Below, piece by piece: positions 48,501 to 60,030 of a stretch of DNA of 64,000 nt. The position numbers were made by a program, and so were the translations under genes. Source of the DNA: Diphasiastrum complanatum (taxonomy: Eukaryota > Streptophyta > Lycopodiopsida > Lycopodiales > Lycopodiaceae). The notes under the pieces are model-generated. The model did no database searches and was not told the origin of the DNA. It worked only from the letters and a program-made list of their open reading frames with translations. The stretch is from assembly GCA_029204225.1 (NCBI GenBank), contig CM055095.1, forward strand, positions 52,489,836-52,553,835, given 5' to 3'. Every line of letters begins with the position of its first letter. Position 1 is the first letter of the stretch.

Positions 48501-49679
48501 CCTTCACAAAGCAACGATCATGGGCGAATTTTACTTTCAACTTTTGATCAGTAATGACTCCAACAAAAAGTAGATTTTTCTTCCAACCTGGTACGTAAAG
48601 TACCTCCCTGATCATCCTGCTTTTCCGTCAGGTAGTAGGATTGAAACGATGCCTATCCCCTTGATTTTGCACACATCACCATTTGCTTGTGAAGCGGACG
48701 TTCCATTATCCAACACTTTCAAGCTACTAAACCAATTCTTGTTACCTGTCATGTGTCTTGTGGCTCCAGAGTCAATATACCATGCTTGATCATCTTGATT
48801 AGATGACAATGCAGATATGAAGATGCTAGAGTCTTCAGTCTCACTCTCATTGACAAGGTTACCTGCTTGCTTTGGTTTCTTCTTGCCTTGTTCAGCCAAG
48901 AATTTGCGACATTCACTCTTCCAATGGCCCTTTTTACCACAATGGAAGCACTTGTCTTTCTTCTTGGTCTTACTGGAAGATCCCTCATCCTCCTGAGTCT
49001 TGGAAAATTGCTGTTTAGACTTTTTCTTGCCCTTGCCCCTGCGTTGTTTTTGGCGTGTCGCAAGTGCTTGATCGTCAGTATTTTGATGTCTAGCTTTCAC
49101 CATTTCTTGTCGTTGCTCTTCCTGCATCAAGATTCCTATGAGCTCGTCAAAGGTTGGCAATCTTTCTCTTGATGCTATTCCGGTCACAAACATCTGATAG
49201 GGTTCTGCAATGCCACACAATGCATTGTGCACCAGCTCCACATCATGTACGTGTTCACCAATAGAATGCAGTTCATCTCTCATTGTCTTGATTTTGGTCA
49301 TGTACGTCTAAATGTGCTCTCCTTGTTTCATTCAGGCATTATTCAGCTTTGACTTCAAAAACATGATTCTAGATGGATTTGACATCTCGAACTGCTCCTT
49401 TAGCACATCCCATGTCTGTCTGGGTGTAACAGCATCACAAATGTGGGTAATGATGTGATCCTTCACTGACAAGTTAATGAAGGTCAAAGCTTTCCTCATC
49501 TTTTTGTCAAACACTTTGATATCCGCTTCATTTGGCGGCCTTCTCTCATCACCTGTGACGACTTCCCACACGTCTTTCTCCATCAGTATGTTTTTCATTT
49601 TGAATTTCCACAATGCATAGTTGGAAATCCCGTCCAATTTGCTACTTTCACTCAAAATGGACTCTCCCATGCTTTTCAT
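45507..49679 (-). pseudogene. Copia G gag-pol, frameshifted
   Basis: Gag starts at 49679 (SSKLDGISNYALWKFKMKNI) and breaks near 49332, then continues 49301-48612: zinc knuckle CFHCGKKGHWKSEC and protease WYIDSGATRHMTG. Integrase pieces lie at 48300-47650 (FIDDMSRKMWIYFLKKK, HTPALNGVAERKNRT). An acidic spacer (47644-47141) follows, then RT 47040-46357 with MDVKSAFLNGELEEEV and YVDDLIITGN, RNase H 46402-45700 with GYVDADWGGGYDDRRST, and the tail ADIFTKPLVGEKFDKF. Catalytic motifs are recognisable but at least five frame breaks rule out function. Confidence 0.87.
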
Positions 49680-50969
49680 CGCAAAACTGCTTGAAAATTC
49701 TGCCGTAGGCTAAAAGCAGTATGCCGAGGCCAATTGTAATGTTAGAAGTTCAAAATAATGACTTGCACTTTTTCCCTCACCAGGCTACTCACCGCTTTTC
49801 CACCAAAATGAAAGCCAAATCGGCGTCGCCTTCCGAAATGCACTCAGTTGTCAACTCCCAACTACGTGCCCAATGGAATGGTGAAATCACTTTTGACGCA
49901 CTACGAACACTTTCTTTGTTGCAATCACTCTGTTTTGCTATACCGTACTTGCAGGTACACTCCGGGTGCCCTTCGTTTGGAGGTTATAGCCTTTCGGTTG
50001 GGTCAAAATGGACAAAGGACCCAAAAATAGGGATTTTTCTGGTCTTTGAACTGTTTTTTTACCTTGAAGAAACTTCACACTTCACTTGTGAAGGGACCCA
50101 ACTCGACTTTCACTTTGAAATTTTTTAATGAAGTTGCAATGTGAATTTCACTTCAATTCTTGAGGGCCCACTTTATCCTTCATCCAATGGTTCTTTCAAT
50201 CCAGCGGTCCTTCTTGTACACAATCCCCACCATGGATACACAAACTCCTCAATCCGACGAATCTGAGCACTTTTGTGCACTGATGGAAGCTCTTGCAAAT
50301 GTTGTCCACTTCAAAATGCTATGCGTTTCTCTTGGTTCCTTGCACGAACAGGCCTGCGACCTCCTCCATCTCTCTCTCTCTCTTGCACAGGTTGTAGCTA
50401 TGGCTGCCACCAAAAGTGCTTATGGCTCCACGGATGAAGTGCGCCTGTCCACGACCACTTCAGATCTTCTAGAACTGATCATTCTGCCCTCCTCTGGATT
50501 ATCACAGCTTCCAAAACAATTTAGAATTGAGAGAAATTTTTGATTTTGTGCTCCCAAATCTCAGACCAGGGTTTTTCACACAAATCTATTCTTGGCTTCC
50601 TATTCACAATATTCTAACAGGCCTATCCTTTTGCTTTGAGGTCACCCTACTGCTGGAATTCTCATGCTTCAATCCGTTTGTCAAATAGTGTTCGATTGAG
50701 TGCACGCTGACCGCAAACACCAAATAGCCTTCCTTTGAAATTTCAAAATTCCATTTGCTGAGGTTTTGATTCAGCCGACAACTCTTGTCTCTGAATCCTC
50801 ACACAGTCTCAAGCTCGCCAAGCTTCTGTGTGCTAAACTCTCTGCACCGATGCTTCTCCTTTCGTCTTCAACCTGTCATAAACCCCGAACTCTCAGAAGA
50901 CAGTTCTCCTGAAGCTTTCTTCAAAGGCGATGTTGTACTGTGTACACTCCTTGTATGGCTTTGATACCA
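49680..50969 (-). other. Leader of G with a possible nested LTR
   Basis: About 1.28 kb lies between the gag start and the primer site, longer than usual. Inside, 49741-50619 is bounded on the element strand by tgttagaatattgtg and aacttctaaca, followed by ttacaattgg: a typical copia LTR outline plus the first bases after it. It may be a solo LTR (about 879 bp). A weak ggcc repeat flanks it. ORFs on the plus strand here have no recognised homology. Confidence 0.45.
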
Positions 50970-51159
50970 ACTTAGAATTTGCTTCGAACAGGAACACAAA
51001 TCATGCTACATAGTAACACAGGCAGAAAACACTCTCCACACCAAGCTCATGTAGCAACTGTGTTTCTCAAAAATAAATTACACTGTACATATAGTTGTTC
51101 ACTCAGGCAACCCATGCATGACCCAGGTTGTCATTGGTGGGATGCGTGTCCCGTTGACT
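50970..51159 (-). repeat. 5' LTR of G, truncated by A2
   Basis: Matches the left LTR of G up to cgtgtcccgttgactt; at 51160 the A2 LTR begins, while the left copy continues differently. Confidence 0.65.
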
Positions 51160-51772
51160 TGCTATCAAAATATTGGAAACATCTATCTAATGCTGTGAGT
51201 AGGGGTCCTAAAAATGCCAAAGATGAATTAAGCTCTTTTGGCTTAGTGAAGACCCATCTTAGAATAAAATATTCAAGGTAGGTAGAAGTAGAAACTCGCT
51301 ACCATAGGAATTGCCATTTGTACTTTACATGCCACATTTAATGCATGAAAAGACTAGGTGGCACAATTAGACATAGTGAGGTGGCTTGAATAAGTCTAGA
51401 TAGCTTGAGAGTTGGATTCACAACTCCAATTCAACTCAAAGTAGGATGAGAGTCCGTGGATCTATATATATGTGATGTACTCTCATTGAGAAAATGATGA
51501 AATTTGTGTGTAATGCTAATTCGAAGACAAGCTCTTTGTGCTCTCTCTCTCTACTCAAGTTTGTACTTTCATATTCTCTCTCTAGTCGAGTTGAGGCATT
51601 TATTGTGCTTAGTTTCATGTTTTGTTGTCAGATCTTGCTTGTAACACAATAATATTTCTTGTATGATCAGCTTTCCTATTGACAACCAATGCTAGTCTGA
51701 ACTTTATGGTATTATTGGGCTTAGGAGATCAAAAATACATGTGTAGGGTATCCCACACGTGTGAATTCAGCA
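51160..51772 (+). repeat. 5' LTR of copia A2
   Basis: 613 bp, starts TGCT and ends AGCA, otherwise very like the A1 LTR. CACACGTGTG is at 51754-51763. Primer site tggtatcaaagc is at 51773-51784. Confidence 0.87.
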
Positions 51773-52528
51773 TGGTATCAAAGCCTACCTAATATTTACA
51801 AGCAAATCTAATAAAAAAGTTTGCAAATTTGATCAGATATCAAGCTAGGAAATGTCTAGATTCTACTTTCTAGCTAGTTTGCAGTTTTATGGTGATTTAA
51901 AGCTTCAAACCACTTTGAATGGTTCAGATCAGGTACTGTACAGAATTTTAGGTGCTGGCACGTGTGAAATCTGCCCATTTTCAGTTTGGTGGTTCTCTCT
52001 CACCTTAGATCCAAATTTCATGCAAATTAGCCCACTAGAAAGCTAGAAATGTTTAGAATCTGATGCAATTTGAATCATGACAATTGAATAAGCCAATCAA
52101 AATTTATAAGCTTTTGAAGAGTCGTAGGTAGGGCACCTAGACATGTGGCAAATCATGTGTACATGTCATTTATTGCTTGAATGATCACAAAAATCATCTA
52201 GAAGTTGAATAATCTCATCTATATGTGATTTAGACAAGATTTATAGGTTTTAGGCAAATTGTTTCATACAAATAGATTGTATTTGAGTCAATTTGACATT
52301 TTTGGAGTATTTCACACGTGTGAAATTCAGAGAACCATAAATTTTGCCATACTTCATCTTTTTTGATGATTCAAATCTTGTTTTAGAGAGATTGTCAAGC
52401 TAGTGAGATCTATCTCACAATTTTTTGCTTTGTCTTATATAGGATTTGGTTTTTTGCCCTTGATTGGTTCCTATAGTGAGAAGATAAGCAATTTTTTCAT
52501 CCATCTTTTTTTATTTCCATCATTCTTT
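51773..52528 (+). other. Primer site and leader of A2
   Basis: Non-coding leader. Conserved module ggtactgtacagaat...gcacgtgtgaaat is at 51921-51970, and another CACACGTGTG at 52313-52322. Confidence 0.7.
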
Positions 52529-53984
52529 ATGACTTCAATGGGTGTCTTTCTATTAGAAGCAAGTGAAAGATTGTCAACCTCCAATTACTCAATTTGGAGG
52601 GTTAGAATGGAATCTGTCTTAATACTACAAGATGTGATGGGTATTGTACTTGGCATTGAAGAAGAACCACAAATTCCTCAAGAAATTCCAAAGTACAAAA
52701 AGAGAGCTAGGATGGCTCTGCATTATATTAAGATGAATGTCTCAAATGACATCTTGAGAGAAATTGGTGCTTGTAATAATGCCAAAGATGCTTGGGATAC
52801 TCTCAAGTCCATCTATGAGGCAAAGAATACTTCTAGACTTCTAACACTAAGAAACCAAATTTTTCAAAGTGTACAGAGAAGTGATGAATGTGCTTCAGCT
52901 TATGTAATGAGAGTTAAAGACCTCCATAGAGAATTGTCATGCATAGGAGACTCCATCAACCAAAATGAACTTGTTCAAGTCATACTTAATGGGTTAAAGG
53001 AGGAATATGACAACCTTGTTCAGAGTTATGCCATTAAGGAGGAGCTACCAAGTTTGAAAGCACTCCAAAGTGTGCTCATTTCTAAAGAATCAAGACAAGA
53101 GTATAAACTCTTGAAAATTGAAAGACTGTCTCTCAACATTGATGGTAAAGCTCTCTTTACCAAAGACAAGCACAAGACAAGAAGTAAGAATCAACACCAA
53201 CTCTCTTCAAGCAAGAACAGTCTTATTTCCAAGGAGAAAGGAGAAGAGGATGAGTCCTCTCAACCTTCCACATCCAAGAAGAAGAAGAAAAACATCAAGT
53301 GTTTCTTTTGTGGCAAGAAGGGGCATTATGCCACCAATTGCTTCAAAAAGAAGAGTCAATTCAAGCAAGCCACATTCTAATGAAGAGAAGGAAGATGCTC
53401 ATGCAAGTGATGGAGAGGGATCTCTTATGGTCTCGAGTTTTTCTTCATCACCTTTCAAGAAGGATGGTTCGTGGTATATTGACAGTGGAGCTTCCTCACA
53501 TATGTGTAGCTCCAACCATTCTTTTTCATCCATGTCACCTTATGAAGGAGCCAAGAAGTCCATCTACACAGCTAATGATCATGAGTGTGCTACTGAAAGC
53601 ATAGGGACCATTCCCTTAAAGCTTTCATCATCAAAAGTCCTTTCTCTGTCTAAAGTACCTTTTGTTCCTAAGTTAACAAAAAATCTTATTAGTGTTGGGC
53701 AATTGTTTTATAATGGTTTAGATGTGAATTTCAATGTTGATACATGTACAATCAAGAAGCATGATGAGATCCTTGCATTTGGGTCTAGATATGGTGGAAT
53801 CTACAAGCTTGATCCCAAAGAGTATGCTAACTCTTGTGATAGTGCTTTTGCTTCTCATATGTCTTTGGAGGAACTATGGCATAGAAGGTTGGGTCATCTT
53901 AACTATAATTCTATGGTGCCCATGGTCAAGAAAGCCAAAGCTATTGGCTTGCCTAATCTTATCTCCAAGAATTTCAAGCCATGT
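52529..53984 (+). pseudogene. Copia A2 gag-protease-integrase N-terminus, 3' truncated
   Basis: Gag opens at 52529 with MTSMGVFLLEASERLSTSNY and is intact to the zinc knuckle CFFCGKKGHYATNC. A small deletion near 53375 (aagccacattctaatg) shifts the frame before the protease. Protease WYIDSGASSHMCSS and pre-integrase LWHRRLGH follow, up to NFKPC. At 53984-53985 the sequence switches to reversed element C gag. Its gag is the least damaged A-family copy and serves as reference for A1. Confidence 0.9.
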
Positions 53985-54829
53985 GGTGATGTTGGCTTGA
54001 TTGAGTTGATTCTTCTTCTTGAAACAATTGGTGGCATAATGGCCTTTCTTGCCAGAATAAAAGCATTTGATCTTCTTCTTCTTGAGATTTGAAGTAGAAG
54101 CATGAGAGGTATCCTCCTCCTCCTCTCCAGCTTGGTCTTTAGCTTTGTCATTAGAGAAGTGATGGTGTTGCTTCTTACTCCTCTCTTTGTGCTTGGCAAA
54201 TAGAACTTTGCCATCATCATGATTGAGTGATAGCTTGTCCATCCTCAAGAGTTTGTACTCTTGTCTTGATTCTCCAGAAATAAGCACACTTTGAAGGGCC
54301 TCCAAACTTGGTAGCTCCTCCTTAATGGCATAGGATTGGACAAGGTTGTCATATTCATCTCTCAAGCCATTGAGAATGACTTGGACTAGCTCACTTTGAT
54401 TGATTGAGTCACCAATACATGCAAGCTCCCTATGAATATCCTTGACTCTCAAAACATAATTAGATGCACTCTCATCACTCTTTTGACTACTTTGGAATAT
54501 TTGATTTCTAAGAGTGAGGAGCCTAGAGGTGTTCTTAGCCTCATAGATGGACTTGAGACAATCCCAAGCTTCCTTGGATGTAGAACATCACCAATCTCCC
54601 TCAATATCTCATTAGAGACATTCATCTTAATGTAGTGGAGAGCCATCCTAGCTCTCTTCTTGTATTTTTGTACTTCTTGAAGGACTTGAGGCTCCTCCTC
54701 AATCCCAAGTACAATGTCCATCACATCTTGGAGTATCAAGATGGACTCCATCCTCAACTTCCATATTGAATAGTTGGAAGTAGACAATTTCTCACTTGGT
54801 TGCAACAAGTATGAACTCATTGAAGTCAT
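53985..54829 (-). pseudogene. Copia C2 gag, truncated at the A2 junction
   Basis: Minus-strand gag from MTSMSSYLLQPSEKLSTSNY, nearly the same as C1. A one-base loss near 54590 (GDVLHPRK instead of GDCSTSKE) shifts the frame, and the knuckle reads CFYSGKKGHYATNC, losing a zinc-binding Cys. It stops just after NQLNQANITT where it joins A2. Confidence 0.88.
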
Positions 54830-55587
54830 GTAAAGTGGAGATAAATAAAAGTGATGAACAAAAATTGTTGCTTCTCTCTCACTATAGGATCCAATAATGG
54901 TGTGCTACCATCTCCTATGCAAGATCTTGCAACAAACTGTGAGATGATTCTCACTAGCTATCTCAATCTCTCCAAAACTAGATCTACTTCACATCAAATG
55001 ATGGAGTATGGGAAAAGTTAGGATCAAACACTATTAGCACGTGTAAAATACACTAAGAAATCAAATTTGACTCAAATACAATGATATTGCATGAAACAAA
55101 ATGGCTAAGATCTCAAAATAGTGCCTAAATCACATATAGATGAGATTGGTAAGCATTCAACTGTGATTTTGGATCAAACAAGCAATCTCTTGACCAAACC
55201 AAATGTGTCCACCCAGGTCTAGGTGCCCTACCTAACCCTCTTCAAAAGCTTATAATTTTTTATTGGCTCAACCAAATGGAATGAAATTTTTTTGCATCAG
55301 AAACTAGACAAAAATAGCTTCAAAACAAGCTATCTAGCAAGATTTTTGGATCAAACATGAAAGAGAACTCCCAAACTGAAATTGGATGTTCCTCACACAT
55401 GTCTAAGCACCTGATTCCTTACAGTACCAGGTCAGACCCAATCAATGTCCTTTTGATCTCCTTTGATCCAAAATTGAACAAGATAGCTAGGAAAATGGGC
55501 CTTGACAATTTCTAGCTCAAGATCGATGAATAGTTTTCACTTAAATGGATCAAAATGCATGGTAACCTTAGGTAGGCTCTGATACCA
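54830..55587 (-). other. Leader and primer site of C2
   Basis: Matches the C1 leader. Primer site reverse gctctgatacca is at 55576-55587, and the shared module lies at 55391-55440. Confidence 0.7.
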
Positions 55588-56183
55588 TGTTGAATTTCAC
55601 ACGTGTGGATTGTCCACTACATGTACTTGTGATCTCCTAAGGTGTGTAGATGCACCAAGATCAAGACTAGATTGAGATTCAAGATCTGCCTTTGATTCTA
55701 TGGCAAAAACACACTACTACATGCATTCAATCACTTCCAACTCTCACTCACACATGTGGGAAGTGTTCCAAAAGTATTATAAGTAAAAACAAGCTGCTCT
55801 CCTCGGGTAGAGAGAGAAAAACCATCATGAGCTCTCGGGTAGAGAGAGAAAGCTAGAAATTCAATGACACTCAAAATCCACTCAATCTCAAAATCAATTA
55901 GATCCAAAATGAGGAGTACAATGATACTAGTAGATCCACGAGCTACCACTATGCTTACTATGATTGGACCACACTTTGTCACCTCTTAATCTTATTGGGC
56001 CATTGATCCATGCACCTCCTAATTCTATTGGACTATATTCAAGCACACCTCAAATTCCTATTGGACCACACATGGTTCCACCTCTAAATCATATTGGACC
56101 TCTTAAACTTCATCAAACAAAAGCATTACACTTGTCTACACTCTAATTGGCATGAGTTTAGCCTCTTACTCTATTTTGGCTCA
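55588..56183 (-). repeat. 5' LTR of C2, truncated
   Basis: Starts tgttgaatttcacacgtgtg and follows the C1 LTR to about ctctaattggcatgagttt (56158), with a last shared scrap ttggctcaat near 56174. The distal part of about 210 bp is missing and D2 follows. Confidence 0.8.
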
Positions 56184-56883
56184 ATAGACAGGATGGTGGA
56201 ACGGTTAAACCCGCGGACTTTCTCTTCAATAAGTGCATAGTGAAAGTTACAGAGTAGGGTCCGGCGGTAATACGCTCACGCGTGTTAGGCTTGATGGTGA
56301 TTGATAGCTCATGCAGAAGGAAGGTATGCCAGTCATATGGCACACCTGAGGGGATCGAGAATTCTAAGAAGGATTCTACGATTTGGCTCAGAATCGTGGA
56401 CTAAATGTGATCCTTGCGAAAAGTTGACACAACCAAGAAGTTGTTCAATAGGTAAGCGGCTGCTTGGATTATGGGATCATTGATAGCCTCTATCAAATAG
56501 CCATTATTGGTTTTCATTGGGAGCTCAGAAGTGGTGGCCATTGCGTAGGGTTTGATGAGATTTTTAGCTTGGCAATGGGAAATGGGTTGGCGATCACTGG
56601 ACACGATGCTGACCATGGAGTTAGCATTGATTCGTACCTTGTATATAGTACCTTGGTACGGGATATGAAAACGTGACTTCGATGTTTCCCACGTGGTGTA
56701 TGCATGGATAGCTAGGTCCATGTTCGAGTAAAAGCCCATTGCTTCAAGAAGGGGTCCAATAGCCTGAAGCCAAGGGTTTATCAAGGAATCAGATGACAGG
56801 GCCTAGATTTGGGTGGTAGTAGGTATCTCGCGTTGGATAACCTTTTTCATGCTAGTATTATTAGTAGAGGAAGAAGAAGTCAT
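56158..56883 (-). pseudogene. Unrecognised ORF family D, copy D2
   Basis: Minus-strand frame starting MTSSSSTNNTSMKKV at 56883. It has PWLQAIGPLLEAMGF, YTTWETSKSRFHIPYQG, VRINANSMVSIVSSDRQPI, NNGYLIEAINDPI, LLNNFLVVSTFRKDHI and PYDWHTFLLHELSITIKP. There are two in-frame stops: a TAG where D1 has Trp (QVW), and a TAG after RKDHI. Otherwise the frame is open for about 240 codons. The last part near 56200 departs from D1. The number of aligned motifs shared with D1 shows a conserved protein of about 230 residues or more. No known family is recognised. Confidence 0.6.
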
Positions 56884-57300
56884 GATGTTAGATGGATGGC
56901 AAAGTTTGTTATTGATGTGTTGGCATACAGTATCCAACCAGCTATGGCTCCAACTAATCCAAGCTATGGCTGCCTCCCAACTAGCATGAACTAAGGCTCA
57001 ATCCAACTTCATGGTTCAGGAAGCTAGAATGCCAAAGATAGACAGGGTGATGAGTATTGTGAGGGCAAGATCCACTCTTTCTTGCATAAGCTCATCTTGT
57101 TGCCAATACAAATGAGAAATATTACTAAGAAACCCTAGATTAACAACTATGGTTGCCCCCCAACTAGTGGCTAAGATTGAATCTAAAGATGAAACCCTAA
57201 TCTTCCTTGAATCCCAACCCTTAATTTGAGGCTTTCCCTTCCAAACTAAGGTGGCTATCCTATTCTCTCTCTTGAGGCTTACCCAACCAAGAGGAGGCAA
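56884..57300. other. Upstream flank of D2
   Basis: Mostly non-coding. A minus frame (57300-57016) begins PPLGWVSLKRENRIATLVW but shows no known domain and is probably chance. Confidence 0.3.
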
Positions 57301-57779
57301 CTAACTCAATAATACATTCCATACGAGTTTACAACCAAAGAGAAGATCCACAATGGGAACCACAAGAGAGATGGGAAGATCCAAAATGTAGAATTCCTCT
57401 ACAAGTGTTCGCCTACAAATGAGCTCTCCACATTGAGTTATACTTGGAGGCCCTTGTTTTACAAAGAACCGTCAAAAATTCGAAACCTGATAATTTAGTT
57501 AAGTTACAAGCCATAGTGATTTAAGTATAGAACTAAGTCACTTACAAAAGGTTCCATGGGACAAACCTCCAATGGACCATATGACTTATTTTTATAAGTT
57601 AGGTTCCATGGGACAGACCCCCAATGGACCTAAGCTAGAGCCACGTTAATTATATGACTTGAACTAATTTGAATTACCATATGGCTAGATTATTTGCAGG
57701 GAATATCAGCCTACATTATCCCCTCCATTAAGGACTTGGTGGTCCCACGCCAAGTGCAATGTAAAGAACCCCGCTCCTT
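57301..57779 (-). repeat. Probable LTR with preceding polypurine tract, minus orientation
   Basis: On the minus strand a purine tract (ggaggggataa near 57716-57730) is followed by tgtaggctgatattccctgc at 57714, a plausible Ty3-type LTR start. It contains two close copies of gttccatgggacagacctccaatgg-like sequence (57550-57580 and 57604-57634). The other end is not found. Confidence 0.4.
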
Positions 57780-58230
57780 ATGGTGCTGGAGGAGTCAAAG
57801 TCCGTGCAGCTTGTAGATGTGGAACTTTTTATGAAGTGCTACTCCATAGGAGATGAAGCTTTGAAGAAGTACGAGCATCTCCAGAAGATTTGGAGTTGGC
57901 TCGTTGATGACTTGGTTCCAATTGCTCACTCAAATAATTCAACAGATGATGTACACAAGCTTAGTATTGTGAGACATGATGTGAATGTTACACAATGGGG
58001 TTATTGAACGACAGTGAGAGGAAGATGAAGTGGGTGTGATAGGGGGTGTTGTAATCTCGGAAGTGATGAAGGTAGATACATGGAAGTGGCTGGATGGATC
58101 AAAATTTCATTGCTCATTACTATCTTTTGAAGGTACTTTTGTCAACAGAGATTTTCCATTTGACATTTCTTGCAGCTGTTTGAATTTGTCACGACGTTCA
58201 AGAGCCCTTGAAGTGGTCGCGAATGTATAG
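57780..58230 (+). other. Unclassified open frames
   Basis: Frame 57780-58007 reads EESKSVQLVDVELFMKCYSI, KKYEHLQKIWSWLVDDLVP; a second frame 58030-58230 reads MKVDTWKWLDGSKFHCSLL. Both look protein-like but carry no domain I know. They could be exon relics of a host gene or a transposon. Confidence 0.3.
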
Positions 58231-59229
58231 AGGCATGTGTGGCCTCTTTTTTTTTTTTCATCAACAAGCTGTTAACTTGTCGATTTTATTTTATTTTTTT
58301 GGAACTTAAGACATGGCTCATAATCATTGTTGAGAACCTCTAACAACCTTGATTTTGTTGCTTCAACTATATCAGTGGTATGCCTAAAAATGTTATTGTG
58401 AATTCTGAGTAAGTTGAGTGTTATTACACGACGCCTCCTGCGCTCTCATCAAGCAGATCGTTCACAATCAAAAAGTATTGTTGTTAGCTCTCTATCAAGC
58501 TTTCAAGTTGAACTCTCTTGAGCATTCTAGCTCAATCTTTTAGAGATTTATTTAGAGTTGCTATTGTGCTACTGCTTGTCAGTAGGGCTGCTTATCATCA
58601 AACTTATTCTCAGTTATTCAGAGACAGCTTAGAGTGCACGATTTCTATCCACTATTGTCTTGCACTCATTAGCATCTGATCTTATTTTTCTGAATCAATA
58701 CTATTTCTTATGGCGTTTAGTATATGTCATAATGCATGCATCTCTGTATTGCTTTTGTAACTAGTAGAAATTGTCTAAGAATTCAATACTTTATATTTGA
58801 CTACGTAATCACTTAGTATCTAGCAAAAGCTAGCTGCTAAAGATGGAACGTGATTTGTATCACTACTTTGTTCAATTTTTGATAGGTGTAGTCATGCATT
58901 GGAAATAGGAAGTTTCCGCATTCCATTATCCGCCTATTTCTGACACTTTCTCTCTCTACCCGAGAGCAACAACTTTTTGTACTTAGTTTTTTTTTCATTT
59001 GCACTTCCCACATGTGTAAAAAAACTTGGTTGATGATTGTATGCATGTAGATTTGTGTCTTTGCCTTAGTTTTTTGACATTGATCTTGATTATCAATCTA
59101 TTGTTGATCTAAAGTGCAAACACAAAGCTTAGGAGATCATTGTCACACAGTAGGGCATTTCCACACGTGTGAATTTTCACATTTTCTTCCTTCAATAGAA
59201 CTGCTTTTGGCGGTTTTATTGTTGGTTCA
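58231..59229 (+). repeat. LTR scrap related to elements A and C
   Basis: The last 270 bases (about 58910-59181) resemble the 3' part of A/C LTRs: ctctctctacccgagag, then ttaggagatcattgtcacac...agggcatttccacacgtgtgaattt. CACACGTGTG is at 59162-59171. No primer site follows. The first 650 bases show nothing recognisable. Confidence 0.5.
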
Positions 59230-60030
59230 TCAGGAATATCGTGAACTCCAAACTTGTAGGATCCATATGATTTGATATTTGTGCATCAATAAGTTCAGCA
59301 TTTTTGTCATAAGATAAGAATGACTGACATGAATGAGTTCATCTTCAATAGGATATGGGATTGGATCGGTTGATATCCATGCCACATTCATCATATTAAC
59401 TGGAAATGGGATCGGTGTATCCAAAGTACGATCAAGCATAGGAGTGTTGCTCAACTTTGAATTATTATTCCGTTGACACATATATCCTATTGTACAATTA
59501 ACATTATCTATTTGAGAGTCATAATGAACTCCCAAAGCTTTCAGTGTTCGATCACAAGTATGATCCATTGTTGAAGAATCATCATCTCCTTTTTGGACTA
59601 CTGGTTTGATTTTCCAAGTTATTGGATGAACTTTAATCGCACACTCATGATTCTCAAACGTAATTGTCTGGTTCCCCAATTATGAATCACTTGCGCAACT
59701 CATAACCATGGACGTCGTCCCTATAGATTACGATAAATTGATGGTGCTCCCGGTAAGTCCATTACTACAAAAGTAATGACAAACTGAACTCAAACAATCT
59801 TGACAGGTATGTCTTCCACTATGCCTTTAGGATGCGAACTATAGTCTGTTAGCTAGCTTGATAGCAAAAGTTGGAGGTTTGATCCTTATAAGGCCCCATT
59901 TAGCACATAGCTTTGTTGAAATCAGATTAACTCCTAAACCTCCATCTATCACGGCTGTCTCTTTACTAGATTTTTATGATGTATCAGTAGAGTGCTATTT
60001 CTCTGCTCACTCTCCCAGGCTGCCCCTACA
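59230..60030 (-). pseudogene. Ty3-like retropepsin region
   Basis: Minus strand, in several frames: VIDGGLGVNLISTKLCAKWG (active site at 59938-59952), HPKGIVEDIPVKIV, FVVMDLPGAPS (about 59741-59775), a GRRPWL-like turn, then QTITFENHECAIKVHP and an acidic linker to 59230. This is the protease fold order of Ty3-type elements (DGG, then the LLGRPWL loop). Frameshifts and stops make it non-functional. RT is not seen downstream. Confidence 0.7.

Larger units (their letters stand above)
45258..51159 (-). mobile_element. Copia element G, degenerate, both LTRs partial
   Basis: Minus-strand copia. LTR sequence at about 45258-45506 matches about 50980-51159 (atcatgctacacagtaacacag... and the CACTGTACATATAG region). 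The primer site (reverse of tggtatcaaagcc) is at 50957-50969, and a purine tract (aagggagaga) lies near 45505. The right LTR is cut at 51159 by element A2. Pol is in the right order but carries several frameshifts and stops. Confidence 0.82.

Noticed and set aside
53874-54092. ORF reading through 53985 as a fusion protein
   Set aside because: The frame crosses an orientation switch between A2 and C2; the downstream residues are antisense gag.
57016-57300. 94-codon minus ORF upstream of D2
   Set aside because: No recognisable domain; out of register with D2 and likely chance.
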